A stretch of DNA of 64,000 bases from Bostrychus sinensis (taxonomy: Eukaryota; Chordata; Actinopteri; Gobiiformes; Eleotridae), in NCBI GenBank assembly GCA_020698575.1, contig CM036243.1:38509701-38573700 (forward strand), written 5' to 3'. This document shows, in pieces, positions 1-13,000 of the stretch. Under the pieces are notes generated by a model. The model ran no database searches. It worked only from the letters and a program-made list of their open reading frames with translations, and was not told the DNA's origin. The number at the start of each line of letters is the position of its first letter. Within the stretch, counting starts at the first letter, position 1. The position numbers and the translations under genes are program-made.

Positions 1-82
1 GATGAAGGAAACATGCCACAGAGGACTGAGCAACAACGAGGACTTCAGCAGAACCAACAGGTGACGAAGGAAAGCACTAAAC

Positions 83-550
83 CAGGGGTGTCCAAGGGCC
101 CGCAGACTATTCTTTATTGGCCCTCGGGCTTCATTCACAATTGGCCCAAATTGCCACAGGTAGCACTGTTCACTGCAAGGTTTGAAGCGCAGGTAAAAAA
201 CGTGATTTGTGTGAGATGTTTCTGGCATTAAGAAGAAAAAAAAAAAAAAAAAAAAAGGAAATTAGCGGTTGGTGGCGCCAAAAACAAACAAAAAACACAA
301 AAAACAACAACAAAAAAAACCATACTATGTGCTGGTGCCAAGCTCGGATAACTGTGGGGTTGTAGAAGGGGGTCAAGGGTAAAACAAATCAATAAAAATA
401 TCCATAAGAATGATTAACTATGAAGATCCCTGAAGGAAAGCGATATCTTGTTTTGTGGTGATGCAAAATATGGCGCCTCGACTGAGTGGCCCTCCTGCAC
501 ATACATTTTTCAGTATGTGGCCCCCAAGGAAAAAAGTTTGGACACCCCTG
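83..550. mobile_element. hAT-type MITE with perfect 8-bp TSD
   Basis: Terminal inverted repeats CAGGGGTGTCCAA (83-95) and TTGGACACCCCTG (538-550), flanked by CACTAAAC at 75-82 and 551-558. The 468-bp element has no transposase, so it is nonautonomous. It includes an A-run near 235-256. Confidence 0.9.
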
Positions 551-794
551 CACTAAACGCTGTTAATCAGCTCAGAGAAGTTATAAAATTCACTCTGTAG
601 AAGCTTTTAAGTCTTGGTTATTTCTGATAGGAGATTATCTTCTGCTTCTGTGAGACGTGATGCAGATAAACCGCTGTGATGTTGGAATGTTGGCTGAGGA
701 AGCAGACTCTCTTGCTTTCAAAAAGAAAGGTAACAATGGACCTGAGTAAAATTACATTATATTACTCTAAATAATGGTGGTCAATCATATTTAC

Positions 795-1076
795 CTGGCA
801 CTGATGTCCCCAGAGCGACGAAGACGACGGCGGTGACCGAGTCCTTGAGCCCCACGGTGCAGCCGAAGTGTGAGGCCAGGTCCCCGATGACGGCGGTGAG
901 CAGTCCGATCACACAGATGGAGACGGTGAAGCAGGCCCAGCCGTTCAGGTAGTCTGTGGGCGGGACGAGGGCGAACAGCAGCTTCCAGAACACGGTGAGG
1001 AAGTGCATCACGTAGTCACAGCAGGAGGGGAGCCGCTCCGAGCCGCCGTCTTCATCTGCGTCGTCATCGTCGTCGC
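795..1076 (-). CDS. slc8a: NCX exon with second TM cluster and first half of alpha-2 repeat
   Basis: 282 nt, acceptor ctctccctcctcag, donor gtaaat, phase 1 at both ends. It opens with an acidic run (GDDDDDADEDGG), then LPSCCDYVMHFLTVFWK, a TM helix through TVSICVIGLLTAVIGDLA, and alpha-2 sequence SHFGCTVGLKDSVTAVVFVA ending in LGTSVP. The next exon, which should start DTFASK and finish the alpha-2 repeat and C terminus, is left of position 1. Confidence 0.95.
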
Positions 1077-4000
1077 CTGAGGAGGGAGAGAACGGTTAGA
1101 GAGTTTAGCCCAGGACCTTCTGACTGCAAGATCTCAGGAAATCAGGAGCAACATTTAGGGCTAATCATGGACTTCGACTTGAACTTCACATTTACATTGC
1201 ATTTCATTGCAACAAAAAGTTAAAGTCATTTGGATTTCATTTTTAAAGTTGAAGATGTTTCATCTTTTATCCAAGAGGCTTTCTCAATTCTGCCAGAATC
1301 AATATACTGTCTAAACCAGCACTAGAAAGCTTTGTCCATGTGTTTGTCTCCAGCAGGTTTGAGTAGTTGGCTGTAGTTGGCTGTAGTTGGGTGCAGTTGG
1401 CTGTAGTTGGCTGTAGTTGTCTGTAGTTGTCTGTAGTTGACTGTAGTTGTCTGTAGTTGTCTGTAGTTGTCTGTAGCTGTCTGCAGTTGGGTGTAGTTGT
1501 CTGTAGTTGTCTGTAGCTGTCTGTAGTTGGCTGTAGTTGACTGTAGTTGTCTGTAGTTGTCTGTAGCTGTCTGTAGTTGGGTGTAGTTGTCTGTAGTTGT
1601 CTGTAGCTGTCTGTAGTTGGCTGTAGTTGACTGTAGTTGTCTGTAGTTGTCTGTAGCTGTCTGCAGTTGGGTGTAGTTGTCTGTAGTTGTCTGTAGCTGT
1701 CTGTAGTTGGCTGTAGTTGACTGTAGTTGTCTGTAGTTGTCTGTAGCTGTCTGTAGTTGGGTGTAGTTGTCTGTAGTTGTCTGTAGCTGTCTGTAGTTGG
1801 CTGTAGTTGACTGTAGTTGTCTGTAGTTGTCTGTAGCTGTCTGCAGTTGGGTGTAGTTGTCTGTAGTTGTCTGTAGTTGGCTGTAGTTGACTGTAGTTGT
1901 CTGTAGTTGTCTGTAGCTGTCTGTAGTTGGGTGTAGTTGTCTGTAGTTGTCTGTAGCTGTCTGTAGTTGGGTGTAGTTGTCTGTAGTTGTCTGTAGTTGG
2001 GTGTAGTTGACTGTAGTTGGGTGTAGTTGGGTGTAGTTGACTGTAGTTGTCTGTAGTTGACTGTAGTTGTCTGTAGTTGTCTGTAGTTGTCTGTAGCTGT
2101 CTGCAGTTGGGTGTAGTTGTCTGTAGTTGTCTGTAGTTGGGTGTAGTTGACTGTAGTTGGGTGTAGTTGGGTGTAGTTGACTGTAGTTGTCTGTAGTTGA
2201 CTGTAGTTGTCTGTAGTTGTCTGTAGTTGTCTGTAGTTGTCTGTAGCTGACTGTAGTTGGGTGTAGTTGACTGTAGTTGTCTGTAGTTGACTGTAGTTGT
2301 CTGTAGTTGGGTGTAGTTGGGTGTAGTTGTCTGTAGTTGACTGTAGTTGTCTGTAGTTGGGTGTAGTTGTCTGTAGTTGGGTGTAGTTGTCTGTAGTTGG
2401 GTGTAGTTGTCTGTAGTTGTCTGTAGTTGGGTGTAGTTGTCTGTAGTTGGGTGTAGTTGACTGTGGTTGTCTGTAGTTGTCTGTAGTTGTCTGTAGTTGG
2501 GTGTAGTTGTCTGTAGTTGGGTGTAGTTGTCTGTAGTTGTCTGTAGTTGGGTGCAGTTGGGTGTAGTTGTCTGTAGTTGTCTGTAGTTGTCTGTAGTTGT
2601 CTGTAGTTGTCTGTAGCTGACTGTAGTTGGGTGTAGTTGACTGTAGTTGTCTGTAGTTGACTGTAGTTGTCTGTAGTTGGGTGTAGTTGGGTGTAGTTGT
2701 CTGTAGCTGTCTGTAGTTGGGTGTAGTTGACTGTAGTTGTCTGTAGTTGACTGTAGTTGTCTGTAGTTGGGTGTAGTTGGGTGTAGTTGTCTGTAGCTGT
2801 CTGTAGTTGGGTGTAGTTGACTGTAGTTGTCTGTAGTTGACTGTAGTTGTCTGTAGTTGGGTGTAGTTGTCTGTAGTTGGGTGTAGTTGTCTGTAGTTGG
2901 GTGTAGTTGACTGTAGTTGTCTGTAGTTGACTGTAGTTGTCTGTAGTTGTCTGTAGTTGTCTGTAGCTGTCTGCAGTTGGGTGTAGTTGTCTGTAGTTGT
3001 CTGTAGTTGGGTGTAGTTGACTGTAGTTGGGTGTAGTTGGGTGTAGTTGACTGTAGTTGTCTGTAGTTGACTGTAGTTGTCTGTAGTTGTCTGTAGTTGT
3101 CTGTAGCTGACTGTAGTTGGGTGTAGTTGACTGTAGTTGTCTGTAGTTGACTGTAGTTGTCTGTAGTTGGGTGTAGTTGGGTGTAGTTGTCTGTAGTTGA
3201 CTGTAGTTGTCTGTAGTTGGGTGTAGTTGTCTGTAGTTGGGTGTAGTTGTCTGTAGCTGGGTGTAGTTGTCTGTAGTTGTCTGTAGTTGAGTGTAGTTGT
3301 CTGTAGTTGGGTGTAGTTGACTGTGGTTGTCTGTAGTTGTCTGTAGTTGTCTGTAGTTGGGTGTAGTTGTCTGTAGTTGGGTGTAGTTGTCTGTAGTTGT
3401 CTGTAGTTGGGTGCAGTTGGGTGTAGTTGTCTGTAGTTGTCTGTAGTTGTCTGTAGTTGTCTGTAGTTGTCTGTAGCTGACTGTAGTTGGGTGTAGTTGA
3501 CTGTAGTTGTCTGTAGTTGACTGTAGTTGTCTGTAGTTGGGTGTAGTTGGGTGTAGTTGTCTGTAGCTGTCTGTAGTTGGGTGTAGTTGACTGTAGTTGT
3601 CTGTAGTTGACTGTAGTTGTCTGTAGTTGGGTGTAGTTGGGTGTAGTTGTCTGTAGCTGTCTGTAGTTGGGTGTAGTTGACTGTAGTTGTCTGTAGTTGA
3701 CTGTAGTTGTCTGTAGTTGGGTGTAGTTGTCTGTAGTTGGGTGTAGTTGTCTGTAGTTGGGTGTAGTTGTCTGTAGTTGTCTGTAGTTGGGTGTAGTTGT
3801 CTGTAGTTGGGTGTAGTTGACTGTGGTTGTCTGTAGTTGACTGTAGTTGTCTGTAGTTGTCTGTAGTTGTCTGTAGTTGGGTGTAGTTGTCTGTAGGTGT
3901 CTGTAGTTGTCTGTAGTTGTCTGTAGTTGGGTGTAGTTGTCTGTAGTTGTCTGTAGTTGTCTGTAGTTGGGTGTAGTTGTCTGTAGTTGTCTGTAGTTGG

Positions 4001-7000
4001 GTGTAGTTGGGTGTAGTTGTCTGTAGTTGACTGTAGTTGTCTGTAGTTGGGTGTAGTTGTCTGTAGTTGTCTGTAGTTGGGTGTAGTTGTCTGTAGTTGT
4101 CTGTAGTTGTCTGTAGTTGGGTGTAGTTGGCTGTAGTTGGGTGTAGTTGACTGTAGGTGTCTGTAGTTGTCTGTAGTTGACTGTAGTTGTCTGTAGTTGG
4201 GTGTAGTTGTCTGTAGTTGGGTGTAGTTGTCTGTAGTTGGGTGTAGTTGACTGTAGTTGTCTGTAGTTGACTGTAGTTGTCTGTAGTTGTCTGTAGTTGT
4301 CTGTAGCTGTCTGCAGTTGGGTGTAGTTGTCTGTAGTTGTCTGTAGTTGGGTGTAGTTGACTGTAGTTGGGTGTAGTTGGGTGTAGTTGACTGTAGTTGT
4401 CTGTAGTTGACTGTAGTTGTCTGTAGTTGTCTGTAGTTGTCTGTAGCTGACTGTAGTTGGGTGTAGTTGACTGTAGTTGTCTGTAGTTGACTGTAGTTGT
4501 CTGTAGTTGGGTGTAGTTGGGTGTAGTTGTCTGTAGTTGACTGTAGTTGTCTGTAGTTGGGTGTAGTTGTCTGTAGTTGGGTGTAGTTGTCTGTAGCTGG
4601 GTGTAGTTGTCTGTAGTTGTCTGTAGTTGAGTGTAGTTGTCTGTAGTTGGGTGTAGTTGACTGTGGTTGTCTGTAGTTGTCTGTAGTTGTCTGTAGTTGG
4701 GTGTAGTTGTCTGTAGTTGGGTGTAGTTGTCTGTAGTTGTCTGTAGTTGGGTGCAGTTGGGTGTAGTTGTCTGTAGTTGTCTGTAGTTGTCTGTAGTTGT
4801 CTGTAGTTGTCTGTAGCTGACTGTAGTTGGGTGTAGTTGACTGTAGTTGTCTGTAGTTGACTGTAGTTGTCTGTAGTTGGGTGTAGTTGGGTGTAGTTGT
4901 CTGTAGCTGTCTGTAGTTGGGTGTAGTTGACTGTAGTTGTCTGTAGTTGACTGTAGTTGTCTGTAGTTGGGTGTAGTTGGGTGTAGTTGTCTGTAGCTGT
5001 CTGTAGTTGGGTGTAGTTGACTGTAGTTGTCTGTAGTTGACTGTAGTTGTCTGTAGTTGGGTGTAGTTGTCTGTAGTTGGGTGTAGTTGTCTGTAGTTGG
5101 GTGTAGTTGGCTGTAGTTGGGTGTAGTTGTCTGTAGTTGGGTGTAGTTGTCTGTAGTTGTCTGTAGTTGGGTGTAGTTGTCTGTAGTTGTCTGTAATTGG
5201 GTGTAGTTGTCTGTAGTTGTCTGTAGTTGACTGTAGTTGTCTGTAGTTGTCTGTAGTTGGGTGTAGTTGGCTGTAGTTGACTGTAGTTGTCTGTAGTTGT
5301 CTGTAGTTGGGTGTAGTTGTCTGTAGTTGGGTGTAGTTGACTGTAGTTGTCTGTAGTTGGGTGTAGTTGGGTGTAGTTGTCTGTAGTTGGGTGTAGTTGT
5401 CTGTAGTTGGGTGTAGTTGGGTGTAGTTGACTGTAGTTGTCTGTAGTTGTCTGTAGTTGGGTGTAGTTGTCTGTAGTTGGGTGTAGTTGACTGTAGTTGT
5501 CTGTAGTTGGGTGTAGTTGGGTGTAGTTGTCTGTAGTTGGGTGTAGTTGTCTGTAGTTGGGTGTAGTTGGGTGTAGTTGACTGTAGTTGTCTGTAGTTGG
5601 GTGTAGTTGGCTGTAGTTGGGTGTAGTTGTCTGTAGTTGGGTGTAGTTGGGTGTAGTTGTCTGTAGTTGGGTGTAGTTGTCTGTAGTTGGGTGTAGTTGG
5701 GTGTAGTTGTCTGTAGTTGGGTGTAGTTGTCTGTAGTTGGGTGTAGTTGTCTGTAGTTGGGTGTAGTTGTCTGTAGTTGGGTGTAGTTGGGTGTAGTTGT
5801 CTGTAGTTGGGTGTAGTTGTCTGTAGTTGGGTGTAGTTGTCTGTAGTTGGGTGTAGTTGTCTGTAGTTGGGTGTAGTTGGGTGTAGTTGTCTGTAGTTGT
5901 CTGTAGTTGTCTGTAGTTGGGTGTAGTTGACTGTAGTTGTCTGTAGTTGACTGTATATGTCTGTAGTTGGGTGTAGTTGGGTGTAGTTGGGTGTAGTTGT
6001 CTGTAGTTGGGTGTAGTTGTCTGTAGTTGTCTGTAGTTGACTGTAGTTGACTGTAGTTGACTGTAGTTGTCTGTAGTTGACTGTATATGTCTGTAGTTGG
6101 GTGTAGTTGGGTGTAGTTGTCTGTAGTTGACTGTATATGTCTGTAGTTGGGTGTAGTTGTCTGTAGTTGGCTGTAGTTGTCTGTAGTTGGGTGCTGTACC
6201 AGAGTTGACGGTGATGGCCTCGATGAACTGCTCCCTCCAGCTGTTGGTCCCGATCAGCAGAGCCAGGTTGGTCTTCTTTATCAGTTTGTCCACGGTGTTC
6301 TGGAGCAGGACAAGACCAAGGACTCAGAGAGATCACTGCTACCTTAGTCCTTGTTTAGTCCTGGCTAAGTCATGGTTTAGTTTCAGATTAGAGCTGGTTT
6401 AGTCCTGGCTTATTTCGGGTTTAGCCCTGGTTTAGTCCTCACTAAGTCACGGTTTAGTCCTGATTTAGTTCTGACTGGGGTTGTCCTGGTTCAGTCCTGG
6501 TTTAGCCATGGTTAAGTTCTGGTTTGGCCTAGGTTTAGTTCTGTTGTAGCCTTGGTTTAGTCCTAGTTTAGACTTGGTTTAGTCCCGGTTAAGTCTTGGT
6601 TCAGTCCTGGTTTAGTCTTGTCCCAGATTCAGTCCTTTGTTACAACTTCGGTCAGGATTTGTTTACTCCAGGTTCAGTCTGGTTTAGTTTGTGCTAAGCT
6701 CTTCCTTTAGTCTTTTATTGAGTCCTAGTCCTTCAGTTCAGCTCAGGACACTCCACTGAACCAAGAGGGTCAGGTTTCCAAACAAAACAGACTCTTCTCC
6801 TCTGACCTTAAACTCGTAGGACTCCTCGATGACCACCTCCAGCCGGCTGTGCTCTCCCAGTGTGGGACGTCCCATCTCAGCGATCCTCCGCTCCTCCTCC
6901 TCCCTCAGAGAGCAGCTATCCCCCACACCGTTCTCTGCAACACAGCAGACCCACGGCACATTTACAACGGGACAGGGCTGGACTGGGTTCAGTATCGAGA

Positions 7001-10000
7001 TGAGAAACCCTCAGAGAACCATAATGAAGTTATTTTAGTCTAAACCAGGACTAAATCGGGACTAAACCAGGTCTAAATCAGGACAAAACCAGCTCAAAAC
7101 CAGATCTAAACCAGGTCTAAACCAGGATTAAACCAGGACTAAACAAGGACTAAAACTGCCCTAAAAACGGGTCTAAACCAGGTCAAACCCAGGTCTAAAC
7201 CAGGTCTAAACTAGGACTAAACCAGGACTACATCAGGTCTACACCAGGTCTAAACCAGGATTAAATCAGGACTAAAACAGGTCTAAATCAGGACAAAACA
7301 AGGCTAAAACCGGTTTAAACTGGGTCCAAACCAGGTAAAAACTAGGACTAAACAAGGACAACTAAATCAGGTCTAAATCAGGAGAAAACCAGCTCAAAAC
7401 CAGGTCTAAACCAGGTCTAAACTAGGACTAAACCAGGACTAAATCAAGTCTACACCAGATCTAAACCAGGACTAAACCAGGACTAAACAAGGACTAAAAC
7501 TGCCCTAAAAACAGGTCTAAAGCAGGTCTAAACTAGGACTAAACCAGGACTACATCAGGTCTACACCAGGTCTAAACCAGGATTAAACCAGGACTAAACA
7601 AGGACTAAAACTGCCCTAAAAACGGGTCTAAAGCAGGTCAAACCCAGGTCTAAACCAGGTTTAAACTAGGACTAAACCAGGACTAAACTAGGTCTACACC
7701 AGGTCTAAACCAGGATTAAACCAGAACTAAACAAGGACTAAAACTGCCCTAAAAAAAATGGTCAAAACCAGGTCTAAAACAAGTCTAAACCAGATCTAAA
7801 CTAGAACTAAACCAAGACTAAACCTGGTATACACCAGGTCAAAACCAGTAATAAACTAGGGCTAAACCAGGTCTAAACCAAGACTAAACCAGTTCTAAAC
7901 TACATCTAACCCAAGACTAAAAAAGCACTAAACCAAGACAACAAACTACTGTCAAATCCATGTCTAAACTGGGTCTAAACCCGGACTAAACCAGTTCTAA
8001 ACCAGAGTGTTTCAGCCAGTGGTGTAGTCCACGTGATACGCAGGTATACGCCGTTTACCCACTAAGAATGCAGCAGATTTCCGTAAACCCACTTCAAAGC
8101 ACACAATGATGCGTAACAATCATTATCTCTTTGGTGTTTTTTTCTCAGAGACCAGCGCTAACTCTTTACAGCCTCTCTCCTCTTTCCTCCTGTTCCTGTC
8201 ACAGCAGCAGCGCAGCAAACAGAGCTCTGTGGAAGACTAACTCGTTTCTCATTGGCTCCTCTGACGCTTGTCCCGCCTCCCCCGCGCTCTCATTGGTTGT
8301 CTCCCGTTCATGGACGCGTGTGTTGTATACCAGCAGATAACACAACTGTAGAGCTTTATGAAAATACAATAAAGCAGGCGTTGGACACAGATACCAGAGG
8401 AGTATGAGCTACAGCAGGAGAGGAGCTCACACAGGAGTTAGCACTGAGCTAACATGTAAGTAGGCTAATTCATCAAATTAGCATCTTAGCTTAAGCCACT
8501 GAGACAAGTCACTGACCAAACGTTTTCACTCTGTTCATTAAACTGAATATTTTGTCAGGTATCAGAGGAGGAAACTAAGGCACAAATACAAATAAAGAAT
8601 GTAGAGTATTAAAGACAAATACAGCTCCAGCAGAAGATGCTAACGGAGCCTGATAGCAACAGTGACCGTCTGTAAATCTGACTCAGGACAAGGTAGGCAT
8701 TTTTACTGAGCCTTCTCTTATCTCCTTAGGGGTCTGTTAGGGGCCATCACATAACAGCAGATGGTGACAATTTGTGTTTAAAGTATTTCTATGTATAGTT
8801 GTACAGCACATACGATTGATTTTGTGATGTTTGTAGAGGATTAATTTAGCCTGCTGTGTGTGTTAACTGTGTTTGACTGGATTTGGGAATGGAAATCACT
8901 GAGAGATGCATTTGGCATCTTACTGTGAGACTCTGAGTGGCCCCAGATCTCTGTCCAGTGCCTAGCTTTCTAGTTGAATAAAAAATAATTAAATTTGTGT
9001 ACAATATTAATTACAGTGGTCTACGAATTTTTGGACTTGATCTGCTTCCGAGATAAAAGTGGTTAAATCTTATTTATTTTGATGATGAACTGAAAATCAA
9101 TTGATAACTGTGCTGTTCGCTAATGTTTTCAAGATATTTAATGATATTGTTTCACATCAAAATCACATCTGTTTATACAATAGATTTAGGCATTTTTGCT
9201 TAAAAAAAATTTATATTTAGAAAATATTGAATTTCTCTACATGCATGCATTTTGTCCACTTCCAAGAGAGAGATTTCTGCAAATAAAAACAAAACATTTT
9301 ATGTCAAAACTCTAGACATTAAAATGAATGTATTGAATGTGCAGCTTTCAGATAGAACTGGTTGCTTGTAGACACTGTACCTTCTGATAAACTACCGTTT
9401 TTGACTTATTTTGCATAAATTTCCTATTTTGACCCAATACTGTTTCTTGAAAACTATATCTGCACTTCTCACTTACTTTTTCTTTATTAGTGACCTAATC
9501 CAAGAAACATTTAACTACTTTTGTTCCGGAAGCATTATCCTTGTAGATCAGTGACACCAACAAACTATAAACCACAGTATATATCTTTATTGTACCATAG
9601 GCAAAGCAGGCCAAGTTGGCTGCTCCAGTTCTTCTGAACGCTGAATGGTTTAGTGTCAGCCTTTACTCATCCTTTTTTTGCCCTGAGTCTTGGTGTAGTG
9701 CAGTTCGTTGATCTTTGTTTTTTGTTTTTCCTCAGTTGAGCTTTTGATTTAAAACTAGACTATTTCTGTTTGGCTAAATAATGTATAGGCCCTACAATAA
9801 AAAACACATAACCCCAAAAAACAACAATGGAATTAAAGGACACTAACGCGGGTGTATATGAGGCGCTGCTGGGACATTATCACAGTACACCTACTACAGA
9901 AAGCAGACCCACCTCGATGCTGACTCTCACCTGTGATGCTGAAGACTGAGGACGGGGCCGGGTTGTCTCGTCCCTGGACTTTCCTGTAGATGTCTTTACC

Positions 10001-13000
10001 TGAAAACATCACACAACCCCCCTCACAGCTGAGCTAGAACCCAGAGAGGAGCACATGCAGGACAGGCAGGTGTGGGACAGGGGACAGGCAGAGACAACAG
10101 AGGGACAGAGGACAGCGGGACAGCGGGACGTCTTCTTTTGGCCTCACACTCTCCAAGTCCACAACAGTAGATACAGCAGGCTTCTATCTACTGTCGTATG
10201 GCTTCGTGCTCAGTTTCAACCTGAATAATGACCGGTTAGTCACAGGGGCAGGAAAGCTAACCACTCTGCCACTGTGTAACCCATTTAAACACTCGAAAAC
10301 AACAAAAAGCTTTTCCTAAGTTGTGTAAAAAAAAAAAAAAAAAAAGCCCAATAGGCATTTTGTGTCGGTGTGTTAGCTCGACTGCTATGGAGGACCAAAA
10401 CTGACAAATAAAAAATAAATGCATACAAATTCAATTTAGAAAGACTAAAATAAATAAATGTTTAAATGCTAAAAATGTATAAATGCTAAAGTAAATAAAT
10501 GTATATATGCTGAAATAAATATAAATAATGTTAAAATAAAATAAATAAGTGTAATAAATGCAAAAAAAAAATTAATTAAATGTAGAAATGAAAAAATAAA
10601 TAAATGTATAAATGTTAAAATAAATATAAATAATGTTAAATTAAATAAATGTAATAAATGCTAAAATAAATAAATGTAAATAATGCTAAAGTAAATAAAT
10701 GTATATATGCTAAAATAAATATAAATAATGTTAAAATAAAATAAATAAGTGTAATAAATGCAAAAAAATTAAATTAATTAAATGTAGAAATAAAAAATAA
10801 ATAAATGTATAAATGTTAAAAATAAATATAAATAATGTTAAATTAAATACATGTAATAAATGCTAAAAAAATATAAATTAAATGTAGAAATAAAAAATAA
10901 ATAAATGTATAAAGGCTAAAATAAATAAATGTACCACTGTATGATAATATAAATCCTGAACAAATTTCAAGAAAAAAAATCATTATTTTTTTAAGCCCAA
11001 ATGTCCAATATGTATTTTTTTATTTCTACACTGATTGTTTTATGTGGTTTGATTTGGCAGTTTCAGTTCTCCATAGTCTACAACTGTGGTTCTCAAACTA
11101 AATCAGGACAAAGCCAAGACTAAACCAGATATAAACCAGATCTAAACCACCAGAACTAAACCAGGACTAAACCAAAGAATAAAACAAGGATTAACAAATA
11201 CAAATGCATTACCAGGTAAGGATAAAACAAGAACTAAACCAGGACTACACCAGAATCTAACCAATACTGAACCAGCACTAAACCAGCACTAAACCAGGAC
11301 TAAACAAGATTTAAAACAGGAATAAACCTAAACTGAACCAGGTCTAACCAGAACTAAAGCAGGACTAAACCAGGTCTATTCCAGGTCACAAGCCTACCAG
11401 CGTAGGAATAAACTTCAATAATACAACTGCTCTAAATTAAACTCAATCAGGTCTTGAACTTCAGAATACTCCTGCGTACCACCAGAGGGACTTGTACCAC
11501 AGTTTGAGAACCACTGGACTACAAATATTCAGATTACTGCTGTTCCAGTCGAAGTTTTTCATGCATTTTTCATTCCAGATCTGTTCCTGCTCAGACCCAG
11601 GCAGTGTGATCTGAATGTCTTTAGTGTTGTATGGATGGACTCAGAGTCTCGACAGAGAAGTGAGCGGCCATCTTTGTCCACGCTGCGTCATGTGACCTGC
11701 TTATTACTTTAGGAGTTTAATTAAAAACACTTAAAGTAAAAGTTCAGAGGCGCCTTACCGAACAGCTGCTTGTCTGAGCGAGAAGCAAAAACAGGTTTAC
11801 AACGAGATCTGGACCACAGTCGACCACAGATACAGATTTACAGAATAAAGAGGAGATAAAAGGTCTGAGGTCGAAGGCTCACCTGTTTTTACAAATCCAC
11901 CTGGAACAAAGAAACACAGCGTTAGAGAGAACAGAAGTGATTACGAACTGTTTATGAAGAAAAATACATGCAGAGAAAGAGAAGGGCAAGGAATACACTG
12001 CAAATTTTCAATATCTACATTAGATAACATTACTTGAATTCAGATCATCAATCTTGATTTGAGCAATTTTCACTGGATTAGATTTATTTAGTTATTAGGT
12101 AACATATTATTAGATTATTTTGCCTTATTTTTTCGCTGTTTCATGCAATTTTTTACTTATTCACTGCAAAAAATCAATATCTAGCATTAGTTAAAATGAC
12201 TTGAATTCAGACTATTAACCTTAATTTGAGTAATGTTTTATTAAATTAAATTTATTTAGTAAAATGTCTAGATGATTTGACTTGTTTGAAATTATTTTTG
12301 TCTTAATTTTAAGCCATTTTTACTTATTTCAAGCTAAATGATCTGCCAATGGGCTAAGTGGAATTTTCTTACCCCGTTGGCAGATCATTTTGCTTGAAAT
12401 AAGTAAAAATGGCTTAAAATTAAAACAAAAATAATTTGAAACAAGTCAAATTATCTAGCCTTGTAAGTAAATAAATCTAATCTAGTAAAAAAATACTCAA
12501 ATCAAGGTTAATAATCTTAATGCAAGTCATTTTAACTAATGCTAGATTTTGCTTTTTTGCAGTGTTTAAAGCAAAATTATCCGTCCATGGGGTAAGATAA
12601 TTTAGCTTGAAATATATAAAAAAAAATCTTAACCAATGGACAGATAATTTTGCTTTAAATAAGTAAAAATAGCTTGAAACAGGGAAAAAATACTTTGAAA
12701 CAAGGCAAATAATCTAGTAGTAAGTTACCTAATAACTAAATAAATATAACCTAGTTATTTTTTGCTTAAATCAAGATTAATAATCTAAATTCAAATAATT
12801 TTATCTAATGTAAATTTCAGTTTTTTGCAGTGTAAAGAAAACAATTACAGCAAGACTAGAGCCAGAACTAAACCAGGTCTAAACCAGGACAGAGCCAGGA
12901 GTAGTCCTCACCTGTTTCATGGAGCAACACGGCTAAAAGAGAAGAAGCAGAGACAAAGCGGTGAGGAGCAGAGGCAGAGCACAGCTGGACTCATGTGTTC

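Noticed and set aside
1267..6336. Reading frames of about 1,660-1,690 codons on the minus strand
   Set aside because: They are products of a 10-bp stop-free repeat inside an intron. The codons show only repeat periodicity, and the overlapping exon has normal splice sites.
8131..8345. Short coding gene with CCAAT boxes
   Set aside because: The frame is short and composition-driven. The CCAAT boxes may be a transposon promoter, but no coding exon follows.
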